Below, one piece after another: positions 21,166 to 32,700 of a stretch of 64,000 nt of DNA. This DNA comes from Coptis chinensis (taxonomy: Eukaryota; Streptophyta; Magnoliopsida; Ranunculales; Ranunculaceae): the NCBI GenBank assembly GCA_015680905.1, contig CM027381.1, positions 17,461,501-17,525,500 of the forward strand, in the 5' to 3' direction. A program made the translations under genes and the position numbers. Below the pieces are notes generated by a model that made no database searches, had not been told where the DNA came from, and saw nothing but the letters and a program-made list of their open reading frames with translations. Numbering within the stretch: the first letter of the stretch is position 1; each line of letters opens with the position of its first letter.

Positions 21166-22190
21166 TAAACACAATTATAATTCAAGAAAAAAGTAATAAA
21201 ATGAGTGTAATCTGACCTAGATCGGTTAAATTGTTGACGAAACAATCAATCAATCCATGGTAGTAATACCGCGGTAGTCACCTTTCTCTCTCCTCCTTTA
21301 TCCGGGCTTGAGACCGGCAATGCAAATTTTTTATGAGTTGCATTGGCGGAGTTAAAAAAGGGTTAGTAAACTTCTCTAAACCTGCAAAAGTAACCACAAT
21401 ACATATGAACAATCAATGGCAAGGAGCATACACACATATATAAACAAAAAGAGTCCATTCACTACTAAACATATCCATGAACAAAAGGTCCATACAAGAC
21501 GCAAACTAACAATAGATAAACTGTCTGTCCCTCGTACTTGAGTTCCAAATTAAAAGCGGAACAAAACAAACGAAATTAATCTTCATATTGCAGCCGCCTC
21601 CCTCCAAATCAAAATCAAGAAGCCTCCAAAGACTATATCTCTCGAGATATAAAAAATATCATCCCTGGGGACCATCATACACGGAGAGCATCACCAACCA
21701 AGACATTGGTAATATAGACAACCTTTTCATCTCCCATAATATCTCTAAAATGACATTTTTGGCCGTCGGTCTTAACATACCCATTAGCCGTGTTCACCTT
21801 TCCTCCCCAATATCTTCACATTCGGGTAAGAAGTCCTAGAAGGAGGGTTCAAAGATCCATTTCGATTAATCAAATTTGGAACTTGCGAGTACGAGGGGCG
21901 AGGGGACCAAGTAGAATCAACTTCAGTTGTAGGTGTAGATGGTTGGCCATTTGCCGATCCATTAAGTTTCACATGTTCAAGAATACCCTATACACAAAGG
22001 AACAAACAACAACAATTACATAAATAAAAAGAAGTTACAATTATGGGAAAACAAGAAATAGCACACAAGTCATAACTTACGCCATCGAGTCTCCATTCTC
22101 GTTTGGCTAGCCAAGAGGTTTCCCAATTGTAGACTTCACCTCACTCGACTAATTCATCCTCGAGCCGATTTACTTGAGCTCTCCTGTTCA
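21166..22190. other. Noncoding or 3' flank of the TNP1-like gene
   Basis: No confident coding region. Just downstream of the TNP1-like stop, a minus-strand phrase AQVNRLEDELVE looks like a coiled-coil remnant that may once have extended the protein. The rest of the stretch is AT-rich. Confidence 0.35.
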
Positions 22191-22191
22191 A

Positions 22192-23414
22192 CTAGCTCCC
22201 TCTAGCGATAGCAAACGTTTGCAATTGTTTGTTGGACATGCAAGAGCTCAATCCACGAGTACGACTCCCTTTATCCTTCCCAAAAACTTGAGCCAATGGA
22301 TCACATGTGATGTCGTAAACCACTTCACCCCCATGTTCACTTGCTTCTTCAGCCATCTGTTCTTCAACACTTGTAACTCGATCCTGAAATTTTTGGGGCA
22401 TATACTTGAGTATGGACTGCAAGACTTAATTAAGATAAATTTTTTTACAAACTCACATAGTATTCTTGGGCACGCTCCAAAACAGTCCCATCTCGATGTT
22501 TATGACCATATTTCCAACTATCCGTACGTCTATGCTTCTTCTCTGGATTCGCTTCATCCTACATAAACAAGTATACATAGAAAGTTATTAAGTAGTAACA
22601 TAGCAAATGAAAGGAAGAGATACAGTAGTGATAATGATACATACAAGTTCCTCCAATATTCTTCCATAAGGTTTCCTGCCACAAGTATGGCCAATTAAGT
22701 TCATACTTCTATTCTCAGCATTCTTAGCGCACATATCCTTTACTTCTTGTCTGTTCTCATGGATTGCAAATGCTTCCCAATGAATTGGATCAAACCCCGT
22801 TGGACATGATGAAATAGCTTCTTGCTCAGATTCACAATTCTTCAATATTTTACCTCGCAAAGCATATTTCCAATATCGAAACTTAGGAGTGAACCATTTC
22901 TCTATATTTTTCCGAGCCCCCATTGTTGGGTTCACATTGAGTTGGAACTCCTCCTACAAATCACATATATACATTTATATATATGCTATGACTAGTATGG
23001 TTATGGAAACAAAAATAATAATAAAATAAAATAAATAGTTACCATTAACTTTAACCAAACTTCATCTTTGAAAGAACCATCTACTTTATCCCAACTTGCA
23101 TAAGAAATTGGGACAATAGCTCGTATCCAATAGCCGACTCTACTGCTCCACTTGGCACTATAAACTCCTGTGACCCTACCGTCGGCGTGCGCTATGATTG
23201 GCAGCTTACCATTACTAGATGGCAAAGTATTGTCTCCCGCTGATTTAGATGGTTGGGACACATTAGGTTGATGTGAACCTGAAGGAGACGACAAGGCATT
23301 AGACGGTGTTGTGGAACTTTGAAGGAGACGGCAGGGCATTATGCGGTGTTGTGGGTGTTGTGAACCTGAAGGAGACGACCGGGACGCGCCACGACGTTGT
23401 GAACTTGAAGCCAT
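22192..23414 (-). CDS. TNP1/Transposase_24-type (Ptta/En/Spm) protein of CACTA 4, four exons, open
   Basis: Four minus-strand exons with consensus borders give an uninterrupted reading: 23414-23043, 22953-22645, 22558-22457 and 22416-22192. All three introns are phase 0 (donors GTAACT, GTATGT, GTGAGT; acceptors TTTGTAG, TATGTAG, TTGCAG) and the total is 1,008 bases, 335 residues plus stop. The N-terminus is Ser/Pro-rich, low complexity. Then come a WDKVDGSFKDEVWLKLM segment, KNIEKWFTPKFRYWKYALRG, CPTGFDPIHWEAFAIHENRQ, a GRKPYGRILEEL segment, RRTDSWKYGHKHRDGTVLER and the C-terminal DPLAQVFGKDKGSRTRG. This order is that of the plant En/Spm 'Transposase_24' proteins, thought to be DNA-binding accessory proteins like TNP1. 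It lies about 200 bp downstream of the TNP2-type remains, as usual in CACTA elements. The open frame and clean splice sites suggest recent activity or selection. The true C-terminus could extend through another exon. Confidence 0.85.
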
Positions 23415-23615
23415 TATATTAAAAACAACCTAATGATTGAAGAAAATAAAGTAAGTTCATCAAAAACTAATATAACACAAACTTGTTACGTGATAAGAGA
23501 TATTGGCACAACATATAATTAATCAACCAAAACGAAAAAAATAATAATAGAAAAATAGAGGTCGTGAAGTGTACATTACCAACAACAAAAAATAAAGTGC
23601 ATATTACAACTACTA

Positions 23616-26600
23616 TCATTTGCGAACTTTCTGCATCAGGGGTAGCAAATTAGGCTGGTCATCAAAAATAGACTGGACTTCAGTTGGCGCTTCTAGATCA
23701 TCTACGTTACTACTCAATCGAGGAGGAGGATGTATGACCACCCACCAATCAAGATTTTTCAAATCATTTGAATAGAACACTTGACTAGCCTCTCGAAGCA
23801 AGAATGACTGCTCATCAAGTTGATGATGGACACTCTTGAGCCTATTAAAGTTGACCATCACCAAATTAGAATCGGGACAAAGTTTACAACCATTAGTTTT
23901 TTCCTCAACCCTCACCCAATCGCAATAAAAAAGACCACTTCATGGAAAGTTGTGTAGTCCAACTCTAAAATTTGCTTGATAACCCCATACCACATGGTTT
24001 TACGAAGTCGACCCGGATTTTTGTCTTTCCTACTTGCCATAAATGATGTAATAGCCTTCATACAAACACCACTGTTTTGAGTGACAAATGTATCATCATG
24101 AGACTTGGTAGAAAAGACAAATCCATTAATGCGATACTTCTTATATGATTTTAGCCTTGTGCATTGGCCCTTTAACAAACGCCACAAGTCGCCTTTTATA
24201 TCTTTAGCCTTCAACAACTATACAACAAAGAAAAAGAAAATTAAAAAAATACAAACAAAACTAAAAGGCTCACCCTAGCTACTAGAAATGTAAAGTAAAA
24301 AAATACCTTATTGTATAACCAGACAATGAATTTCGTGCGAATCTCCACTTCTGACTTTGCTATTCCTCTTCCTCTACCACGAGTAGTGGACTGCAAGTTA
24401 CGATACTCACTGCAATTCATTCATAGAAGTCCATATATACGTGATTATTCATAAATTACCAAAACTAGTCAAATTCAAAGCCAGAATGAACAACCCACTT
24501 GTAGAATTCATCAAGTCTTTCAACTTGTAATCGAAAAATAAGCCATCTCCGTATTTATATCCATTGTGCCGTTTCTAGCATCACAACTTTGAAGTCGAGC
24601 AAAGGCCCTTCATCAATGATCTCACCATTTTCGTCAAGGTAACGCTTACGAGTCAATTTTTATTTCCTCCACGGGCATGTACTCCATGGCATATCGGACG
24701 GATTCGAAACTATATAGGACTCTACAATTGACCCTTCAACATATCGTTTATTGCTAGGTATGTTTTACACTCTTTCATCATACTGTTAGTATTGAGAAAT
24801 GCAATAGTATAAGTGTGTTGTTAATGCCTATCTTTATAAAAGAAATTGAACTAAAATATATGACATTGTTGACTTCTTTGCTCAAAAAGGATACATCCAC
24901 CTAGGCCACACACAGTCCACAAATCAACGCTTCATCGGCTAGATGCACCATAAGATGGATACTAATATCAAAAAGATGGTGGAAGATGCTTCTCCGGGAC
25001 ACACAACGCTTCTACAATCATGACTTTGGCACCTTCCATATCCTTACGACATAAAACCTTCGAACACAAGATTCTAAAGAATAAGCCGATCTGTTGAAAG
25101 GCTCTTCGCAAGTCGCGGTTTTTGGAAAAGCATGTTGAAGCAACACAGGGGCAGACACATATTGCATTATAACATGATGGTCATGAGACTTCATCATGAG
25201 CAAAGAAGGTGGGTTGGAACCGACAATGTTGCTTTCGGGTTAGGCGAAAAAGCCCAAGGAAGTTTCAAGTCTTTCAAAATTTGGAAAAATGTTTTTTTCT
25301 CATCTGCATCTAAGACATAGGAGGCCTTTGGTTTTTTCTGCCTACCGGTATTTAAGTCCTCTTGCATCCACAAACTACTGCGGATGCCCTTCATCTTCAA
25401 ATCCTCTCTAGCAGCCACTGTATCCTTTGTTTTTTTCAGGTCTAGGATCAGATACAATATATGCTCAGAAACATTCTTCTCATCATGCATCACATCAACA
25501 CAATGTCGAACTTTATGACTTGGCCAATATAATAGCTTAAACAAAATGGACCTCCTATAAAAAGCCTTTGTAACTTCAACACTATCATCGTCGTCGTCGT
25601 CGTCATCATCATCACTATCATCATCATCATCTCTATCAACAACATTTACACTCCCATCAACTCTTGACCGTTTGGAACCTTTTTGGATCTTACCAGGTAC
25701 ATATTTAATGCGGTTCAACAATTTATCAACATCTGTTCCTTTAAGACGTGATGGAGGAAGGTTAAGCTCTTGCTCCCCATTGAAGTGCTTATTATACCTA
25801 AAGATAGAAAGTGTTAGAACTGCTTATTATACCTAACTTGATTATTTTAAAAAAAAACAATATTTGAAGTGTTTACTATACCTAAACGGGTGATCTGGAT
25901 CAAGAAACAAACGGTAGTTTGTGTACACAATCTTCTTACTACAAGGTAAACGCTCCGAGGGAGTGTTGTCACCACAAATAGGACATGCTTTATAACCATG
26001 TGTCACACAACCATATAAGTTTCCTAGAGCCGGAAAATCGTGTATCCCCCACATCAACATAGCTCTCAGAGTAAAGTGTTCCCTCTTGTGCATGTCGAAC
26101 GCAGGGACTCCTTCTCTCCAGAGCTGATCCAACTCATCAAATAGTGGTTCAAGGAAAACATCAATGTTTGTAGTCGGCGCCGGTCCGGTATTAACAAAGA
26201 CATCATCCGAAAAGTCGGATTTCATGCACAATGAAGGTGGGAGATTGTATGGCACTAATATGATAGCCAACAACTCGTAGCCATTGATTGAATGCCACGA
26301 GGATTGAAGCCATCGATTGTAACTGCAAAGCCAAACATTACGCCCTCGATGAGCGAATTCGGCCATCTCTCTTTAAATTTTGTCCATTGGACTGAATCAA
26401 CGGGATGTCGCATATAATCCTATGAAGGTGTTGCTTTCGAGCATGCCATGTCATTTCCGTGCTAATGATGGTATCGTTATACAATCGTTGGAGTCGTGGA
26501 CCTAAAGGAAAATGTCTCAATACTTTTTAGGCACTTTGGATTCCTTCCCTTTTTACCCTCCACTTTATATCTAGGTGATTAAGAATGAGGACATATCGTC

Positions 26601-27215
26601 AAATCTTTCTTTGTCCCATAATACAAGATGCAATTATTCTCACATGCATCGATGCGCTTTGCTTTCATCCCTAGGTCTGTCAACATTTTCTTCATTACTG
26701 GCCACTTTTCAGGTAAAGTATTTTCTTTTGGCAACCAAGTTCTTAGCATAGACAAGAGTGCGCTCACACTATTTCCGGACCAACCATACTGTTTCTTCAA
26801 GTCATGAAGCTCTACAACTGCAGATAGAGTTGTCACAGGACCCTCACATGAAGGGTATAATTTTTCTTCGGCTTTACTTTTGTATTCAGCATACTTTTTA
26901 CCCAAATCTGGTTCGAGAACAAAAGGTTGTTCAAAATCAAAAATTTGATCAGTAGCTCCTCCATACACATCACCCCTTACACCTTCATGCACCATAACAA
27001 GCATCAACAAGATTCTCTAACCCAAGCCCTCTATCTTCAATGTTTTCATCTTCAACTATGTCTATCACAGAATACTTCAATTGTTTTTCACCATGTAAGG
27101 ACCATATAGTATACGTTAGATCAAAACCATTTTGAATTATATGCCTTCGGACTTCGTCAAACACCAATCTTTTCCCATTCCGACATGTTACACAAGGACA
27201 AGGACATGTTGTCAA
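23616..27215 (-). pseudogene. TNP2-type transposase of CACTA 4, decayed
   Basis: Minus strand, N- to C-terminal: CPCVTCRNGKRLVFDEVRRH (transposase-associated N-terminal domain); VRGDVYGGATDQIFDF and LYPSCEGPVTTLSAVVELHD with ACENNCILYYG; then the Transposase_21/TNP2 core with ILVPYNLPPSLCMKSDF, TNIDVFLEPLFDELDQLWRE, CVTHGYKACPICGDNT and DPDHPFRY; HCVDVMHDEKNVSEHIL and DLKMKGIRSSLW; KSHDHHVIMQYVSAPVLLQH (DUF4218); and RINGFVFSTKSHDDTFVTQN with VIKQILELDYTTF (DUF4216) to the stop at 23616. It is interrupted by frame changes near 26,985, 26,520 and 26,340, and part of DUF4218 is thinned. An intron near 25,885-25,805 has duplicated borders (GTATAGTAAACACT and GTATAATAAGCACT). An Asp-rich tract (25,590-25,640) is encoded by GTC/ATC repeats. 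TNP2 proteins cut and join the CACTA ends in the nucleus; this copy is unlikely to be active. Confidence 0.9.
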
Positions 27216-27239
27216 CCCTTCATATTTTTTTGTGCCAAA

Positions 27240-29204
27240 TCAATAAAACTAGCTACCCTTCCCTATAGGCGGTGCTCACTCGATTTGGTTCATGAATCCA
27301 CTCTTTCTGAATCGGCCGTGACATTCTACCATTATGTAGATACAAAGATAAGAAAGAAAAAAGAAAGATAACTCCCGAGTTAGTTAGTTAATTTGAAGCA
27401 ATCATAGATGACTTAACACTATTACTACCAAGCTCAATTACTTTGTCAGTCTTGAAAGATTTTCAATAGAGACACTTGACAATTTTTTGATCGAGCTACT
27501 ATTCTACCAACATAAATCACTATTCTACTAATAGAAATCAGGGAGACAATGACTTCAAAGTTCAAAGCACATTCATAATCAAACTATGTCAAACGTCAAA
27601 GCATTCACAAAGTAAAATAACACTATACTGTCAGTAAGAAAATTTAAGACCTGCTTTCGTAAAACATTTAGATAAGAACTTAGACCAACCTAAGTTAGGA
27701 AGCCAGAATGTTTGAATTCAAGCTACCATGACTGAAAATGGATACAAAAATGTTGGAACACTAAAACTTGGGATTCATTATACTTGAACATTTTAGAACA
27801 AACACATATTTTAGTATTTCAAAACGAGGGTGCTCAAGATTATAGGACTAGCACCACCAAATCCACCACTATCGTCCACCACAAAAAAAAAAAAAATTAA
27901 CAAAAGCCAAACAAAGCCCCATTGTCCTAAATAGATATAAATATTAAACAATTCAGGCACAAATTATGAATTATGAATGGCTAGCTTCAAACAATCAAGA
28001 AAAAAAAAACATAACTTTATAACTTCAAATCCTTAAAGCTAGGATTTTTACGCAAAAACATAACTTTACAATTTCAAATATTTCAAGCTAGGATTTTACG
28101 CAAAAACATTGCCTAACTTGATATAGAGATGGTGTCAAACATAAAAATTTAAGTAAAACAAAAAAAAAATAAAAAAAAAAAGAGCAAACATTAAGAACAT
28201 ACCCTCCAAAAGCCGAAAGTTATCTGTCTAAGAGAGAGACTTCCAGAGATAGACTTCAATAACCTTCTCCAGTAATCCTTTTGCCAATTTATCTATTTCA
28301 AAACATAAACCCAACACTATATTACAAATAACTCAAACCATTAAAAGCAAAAATATCGTTCTATTATTACTATTATTACTATTAAGAACTCATATTACTG
28401 TTATTATTATTCCCATTACTCTTTCTTTCTTTCTTATTCTCTTTCTCTTTGTTGTTTCCTTCTTTATATTCATTTTTCTTCTCACTAATTTTGAATATAT
28501 CTCTCCAACGTTTAGAAGTTGATGATGACTCAACTTATGGCCATGGTCGACTCGGTTCTGGCTCAGTTTCTTGTTCTAGCTCTAATGGAACTGAGTTGGG
28601 TTTGGGGTCTTGGGAAATGAGGTGTAGAGGTAGAAGCACACCATCTGCTATCAACTCATCAGCAGAAAGAAGATGGGGCTGTGGACAAGAAGGGTTTCTA
28701 ACCATCCAAAACTCAAACTCTGAGAGTTAGGATCGTTACTTTTTTCTCACACTGTTACTTGAAGATAAGGTTTGGGGTCGTTTTGTTTCATGTTCTTCTA
28801 AGTTTGGTTTGTCTTCCATTGTAGCGAAGGAGAGTTGAGAGAGAGAAGAAGAGGAAAGAGATTTGGGTGGGTGTGAAGCTTATACTGATCTAATGAAATG
28901 AGATATATCGCAAAGATATCTGCCAAAGTTTGAGGAATTGGCACGATATTTTACCCAGCATCAAAACTCAAAAGTACAACTGAACAATTGAAGATGCTCA
29001 AAAGTACAAATAACTCAAACCTAAAATTATAAAAAGCCAACAAATAATCAAACGTGTAAAACTTTGTAATACTAAGTTCGAGACCTTACCTAGCTAGCGA
29101 GTGAAGTGAGTCTGATTTTGCGTTAAGGTTTTGAGATTGAGGCCGATAGAAAAGACGATACTGTTTAGAAGAAAGAGAGATGAGGTCGAGAAAGAGAGAT
29201 GAAT
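27240..29204. other. 5' region of CACTA 4, no gene recognised
   Basis: AT-rich sequence lying upstream of the transposase on the minus strand, so it probably held its promoter. (ATT)n-like repeats lie at 28355-28415 and C/T runs at 28420-28455. A short plus-strand open stretch (28449-28730, GSGSVSCSSSNGTELGLG) is low-complexity and not recognised. Confidence 0.4.
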
Positions 29205-29420
29205 TTGACGCCCGCATCTCATATCACATGCGTAACACGTGTTTTAGTTGTGACGGTGTATAAAAATAACTCTAACCCCTATTTGTCGTCACTATTTTTC
29301 TATGCATTTTTAAAATAAACTAAAATACATTTATGAATTATAGTGACACTAAAACCACAAACTGACACCTACATGCTGTCACTTCCTTTCTGACGCCACT
29401 TTGGCGTCACAAAACCAAAA
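29205..29420. repeat. Subterminal repeats of CACTA 4 (right)
   Basis: Contains TTTGACGCCCGC, GTGACGGTGTAT, TGTCGTCACTAT, CATGCTGTCACTT and TGACGCCACTTTGGCGTCAC, the counterpart of the array at 13620-13945. Confidence 0.75.
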
Positions 29421-29792
29421 AAAACCCTGTCACAAAAACACTGTTATGGTGTAGTGACAATGGGAATTGCTCCCCTACTATAATGGGAATTCCTCTCCTA
29501 TTAAAACAAATTCTAGCACTTCTAATTAAAGCGGGAATCATTCTCCTATTAAAATGGGAATTCCTCACCTATTGAAAAGGAAAAATCTAGCATATCTAAT
29601 TAAAATGGGAATTATTCTCCTATTAAAACATAATCTCTCTCCCAATTAAAAAAAATGGGTTTTTAAAACTTAATTAAAACAATTTGTTAGAAAATTAAAA
29701 TGGGTTAGCGACTAAAACGGTAGTCCAATTTTTAAAAAAAAATCTAAATATTTTCGAAAGAACCGGTGCGTATGCACGGGCCTACAAGCTAG

Positions 29793-32700
29793 TAGAGGAT
29801 ATTAATAAAATTTGTAAACAAAATAATTATACAAATTTGTGTTTACAAACTATTGGAGCTCAATTAATCAGAATTGAGAATAATACTGAAAATATCCTTA
29901 AACATACCCCTAGGATTGATCCTAATAAGGATAAAGAACCTTTAAAGAATATTTCTTTAAAACAAAATAGTTCTTTTGGTCATATTAGACCATCTATTCA
30001 GCCTCCTGTGGATATTCCCAATTTCAAACTGGATCAGTCTTCATCCAAAAATGATTTTATTGAGAAATTATACACCCAATTAAGCAAATTAAATCTTAAT
30101 ATTCTTTCTCAAGAATCTAACTCTGAAGATGATATTAATCCAAATGAAATTTTGGATATTGAAGCAAATTTAAACTTCTCCTAATCTGAATAAAATAACT
30201 TATGAACGTATCACGCAAAAGTGAGTCATATAGGTCACAGGAATTATTATCCTAGACCCACTCCTCAAGATATTCTTTATGAAGAAGCCAATTTTAATGA
30301 CCAAGTGTCTTATCAAGCTAAGACTATTTACACTTGAATATTGATGCTAAATCGACTATCGATTTATCACACACTTCGTGAGATGCTCATGTATGCGAGT
30401 GTTTGCAAAGCCCATGGAAATACGGATGCAGATGTCTGTAGGTTTATTTCCCATGGATTTGTAGGTATTCTTAAAGGTTGGTGGGATAATGTTCTCACTC
30501 ATGAGCAAAGAGATGAAATCTATAACTCTACCAAAGTGGAGTTTAGTTCCGAAGCTAATCAGAATATATCTATTTCTGATGCAGTCTACACTCTATGCCT
30601 AACCATTGTCCATCATTTTATTGGACCAGAAGGTTTGTCGGCTGAAAAAAATAGAGAGATGCTGCAAAATCTTAGATGTCCTACTCTATCTCATTTTAGG
30701 TGGTATAAGGATGTCTTCCTAGCCAAAGTTCTACAATACATGATGCTAATAGTGAGCATTGGAAATCTAAATTTATTGATGGTCTCCCTAACTTCTTTGC
30801 AGAAAAGGTTAGGAAAAAGCTCAGAGATCTTAATGGAGGATCTAATATTTCTTATGAGTCTCATACTTATGGGAGTCTCATTAGTCGTCATTCAAGAAGG
30901 TCTTAGCCTATGTAATGATCTTAAGCTACAAAGATCGCTTTAAAAAATGTAATCTTTCTCTCGTAAACAAGAGCTAGGTGAATTTTGTGAGCAATTTGCT
31001 TATGATATTCCTTCTCAAAGAAAGAAGAAAATTTCTTCCCGAAAACCCGTGAAAAAGCAAAGAAGAGAATATATTCTCGAAAACATAAAAAGGAGTTTCA
31101 ATAAAAATTGGAAAACTAATAAAGATTTTTATAAGGATCCACATAATAAAAGTAATATTACTTGTTTAAAATGTGGAAAAATTGGTCATTATGCCAACCA
31201 AGCTATACTAAACAGAAAAATCAATAATCTAGAGATTAATGAAGATCTTAAATTACAATTAAGTAAAATCTTACTTAATACTAGTTCTTCCTCAATCCGA
31301 TAATGAATCAAGATGCTTACTCTAGTACTTCTTGAAAATGAAGCACCATGTCGGTGTAACATGTTGCAATCTAAATGTGATAGCATGAGAGCTATTTTAC
31401 TGTGATGAATGGGTTAGCTATTAATGTTCTCGACCTTCGGAACAACAAATTGCCTTAGAGCTTATCGACTCTATTACCGACTCGACACTAAGCTAAAGTT
31501 AATTAAAACTTGCTTTAAAACAGCTTAAGGACAACATTGTTGATCCTACGTATGATATAATCTTAAAGAGGTTTTGATCGCCTAGGAAAGAATAAACCTA
31601 GTTCCTCAAAGTCTCTAGTCAATCAAAATCTCAATGATAAAATCCGAAATCTCAACAGAGAGATTCTTCATTTAAAAGCAAAGAGTGTTTCAAATAGAGA
31701 AACACTATTTCAAGGAAGACACTAACTTCCAACACTACAGTTTCACTTCCTCTATACTTTCTAGGAAATGGAATATTTTTATAACCTTGATTATTGACAA
31801 AGAATATATTTTGAATAATTATATTGCTTTAGTCGATAGTGGTGCAGATATGAATTGCATCCAAGAAGGATTAATTCCACCAAAATATTTTGAAACTACT
31901 ACTCAAACTATGACCAGTGCTAGTGGTAGTAAAATTGCTATTCAGCATAAGCTTACTAAGGTTAATATTAATAAGAATAAGGTTAATATACCTCTATCTT
32001 TTCTATTAATTAAAGACCTTACCCAGCAAATTATACTGGGAACCCCTTTCTTAAATACCATTATGCCTATAAATAAAATTGACAATTATGGTATTTACAC
32101 TAACTTTGAGGATCATCCTTTGGTCTTCAAATTTATCTCTTCTTCTTTGCAGAACAGGAAGATCCAAGATTGTGAAATATAATTCACAAAACAAAGGCTT
32201 TATGAGTATCCAAATATTTTGGAAATAATATACTCTTCATCATTCGAGAATATTTCTCCCGGGATTATATCCCCGTACATCTAAGACATAATTGAATGTC
32301 TTTTTACGAATCCAAAGATGCTCCAATTTGATTCATTGAGAATCCATTATATGGACAAAGACACAGAGCAACCATTAAAGGACTCAAATCCTTTCAGATA
32401 CCGCTAATGTTGAGATTATCAACATTCTTGAGGACAATTTAGGCCCCTCAAACACGAAGCAACCATTAAAGGACTCAATCCTTTCAGATACCGCTAATGT
32501 TGAGATTATCAACATTCTTGAGGACAATTTAGGCCTCCTTAACTGGATCATTCCTGTGAGTCCGCTTGTACTTCTAACAAAGATCAACAAGGGTAAAACC
32601 TTGAGTCCTAATATTTCAAATTTTTATCACGAAGTTCTTCGCATAATTTTTCTAGAGAGTCTAAAAGTACCGGTAAAAGAAAAGTACGATTTGATGATCT

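Larger units (their letters stand above)
13595..29456 (-). mobile_element. CACTA element 4 (15.9 kb), formerly autonomous, with captured host genes
   Basis: The termini are CACTACAACAAAACAGCACT at 13595 and, in reverse complement from 29456, CACTACACCATAACAGTGTT. The inverted repeats continue to TTTTGTGAC on both sides (about 28 bp, imperfect). The 3-bp target duplication ACA is perfect (13592-13594 and 29457-29459). Subterminal zones hold TGACGCC/GGCGTCA motifs in both orientations (13620-13945 and 29205-29420). On the minus strand, in transcription order, it carries TNP2-type transposase remains (27.2-23.6 kb), an open TNP1/Transposase_24-type gene (23.4-22.2 kb), then captured host fragments: MEKK1-like kinase, mitochondrial HSP70 and CDK-like kinase. 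Its size is near the upper range for plant CACTA elements, and the captured block accounts for about 7 kb of it. Confidence 0.93.
13360..29792 (+). mobile_element. Probable small non-autonomous Helitron, split by CACTA 4
   Basis: The 3' end near 29762-29792 has the Helitron signature: a short GC hairpin (GGTGCGTATGCAC), about 10 bases, then CTAG followed by T. The candidate 5' end is A-TC at 13359-13361 (TCCCGGCTCTCTAAAGG). Matching internal sequence occurs on both sides of CACTA 4: CTCCTATTAAAACGGGAATT at 13540-13560 and CTCCTATTAAAATGGGAATT repeated at 29485-29625. Removing CACTA 4 leaves about 570 bp. No Rep/helicase is present. The 3' end is well supported and the 5' end is only a suggestion. 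Confidence 0.45.

Noticed and set aside
25590-25640. Asp-rich tract as a possible separate acidic protein
   Set aside because: It is a GTC/ATC microsatellite within the TNP2 reading frame, not a separate gene.
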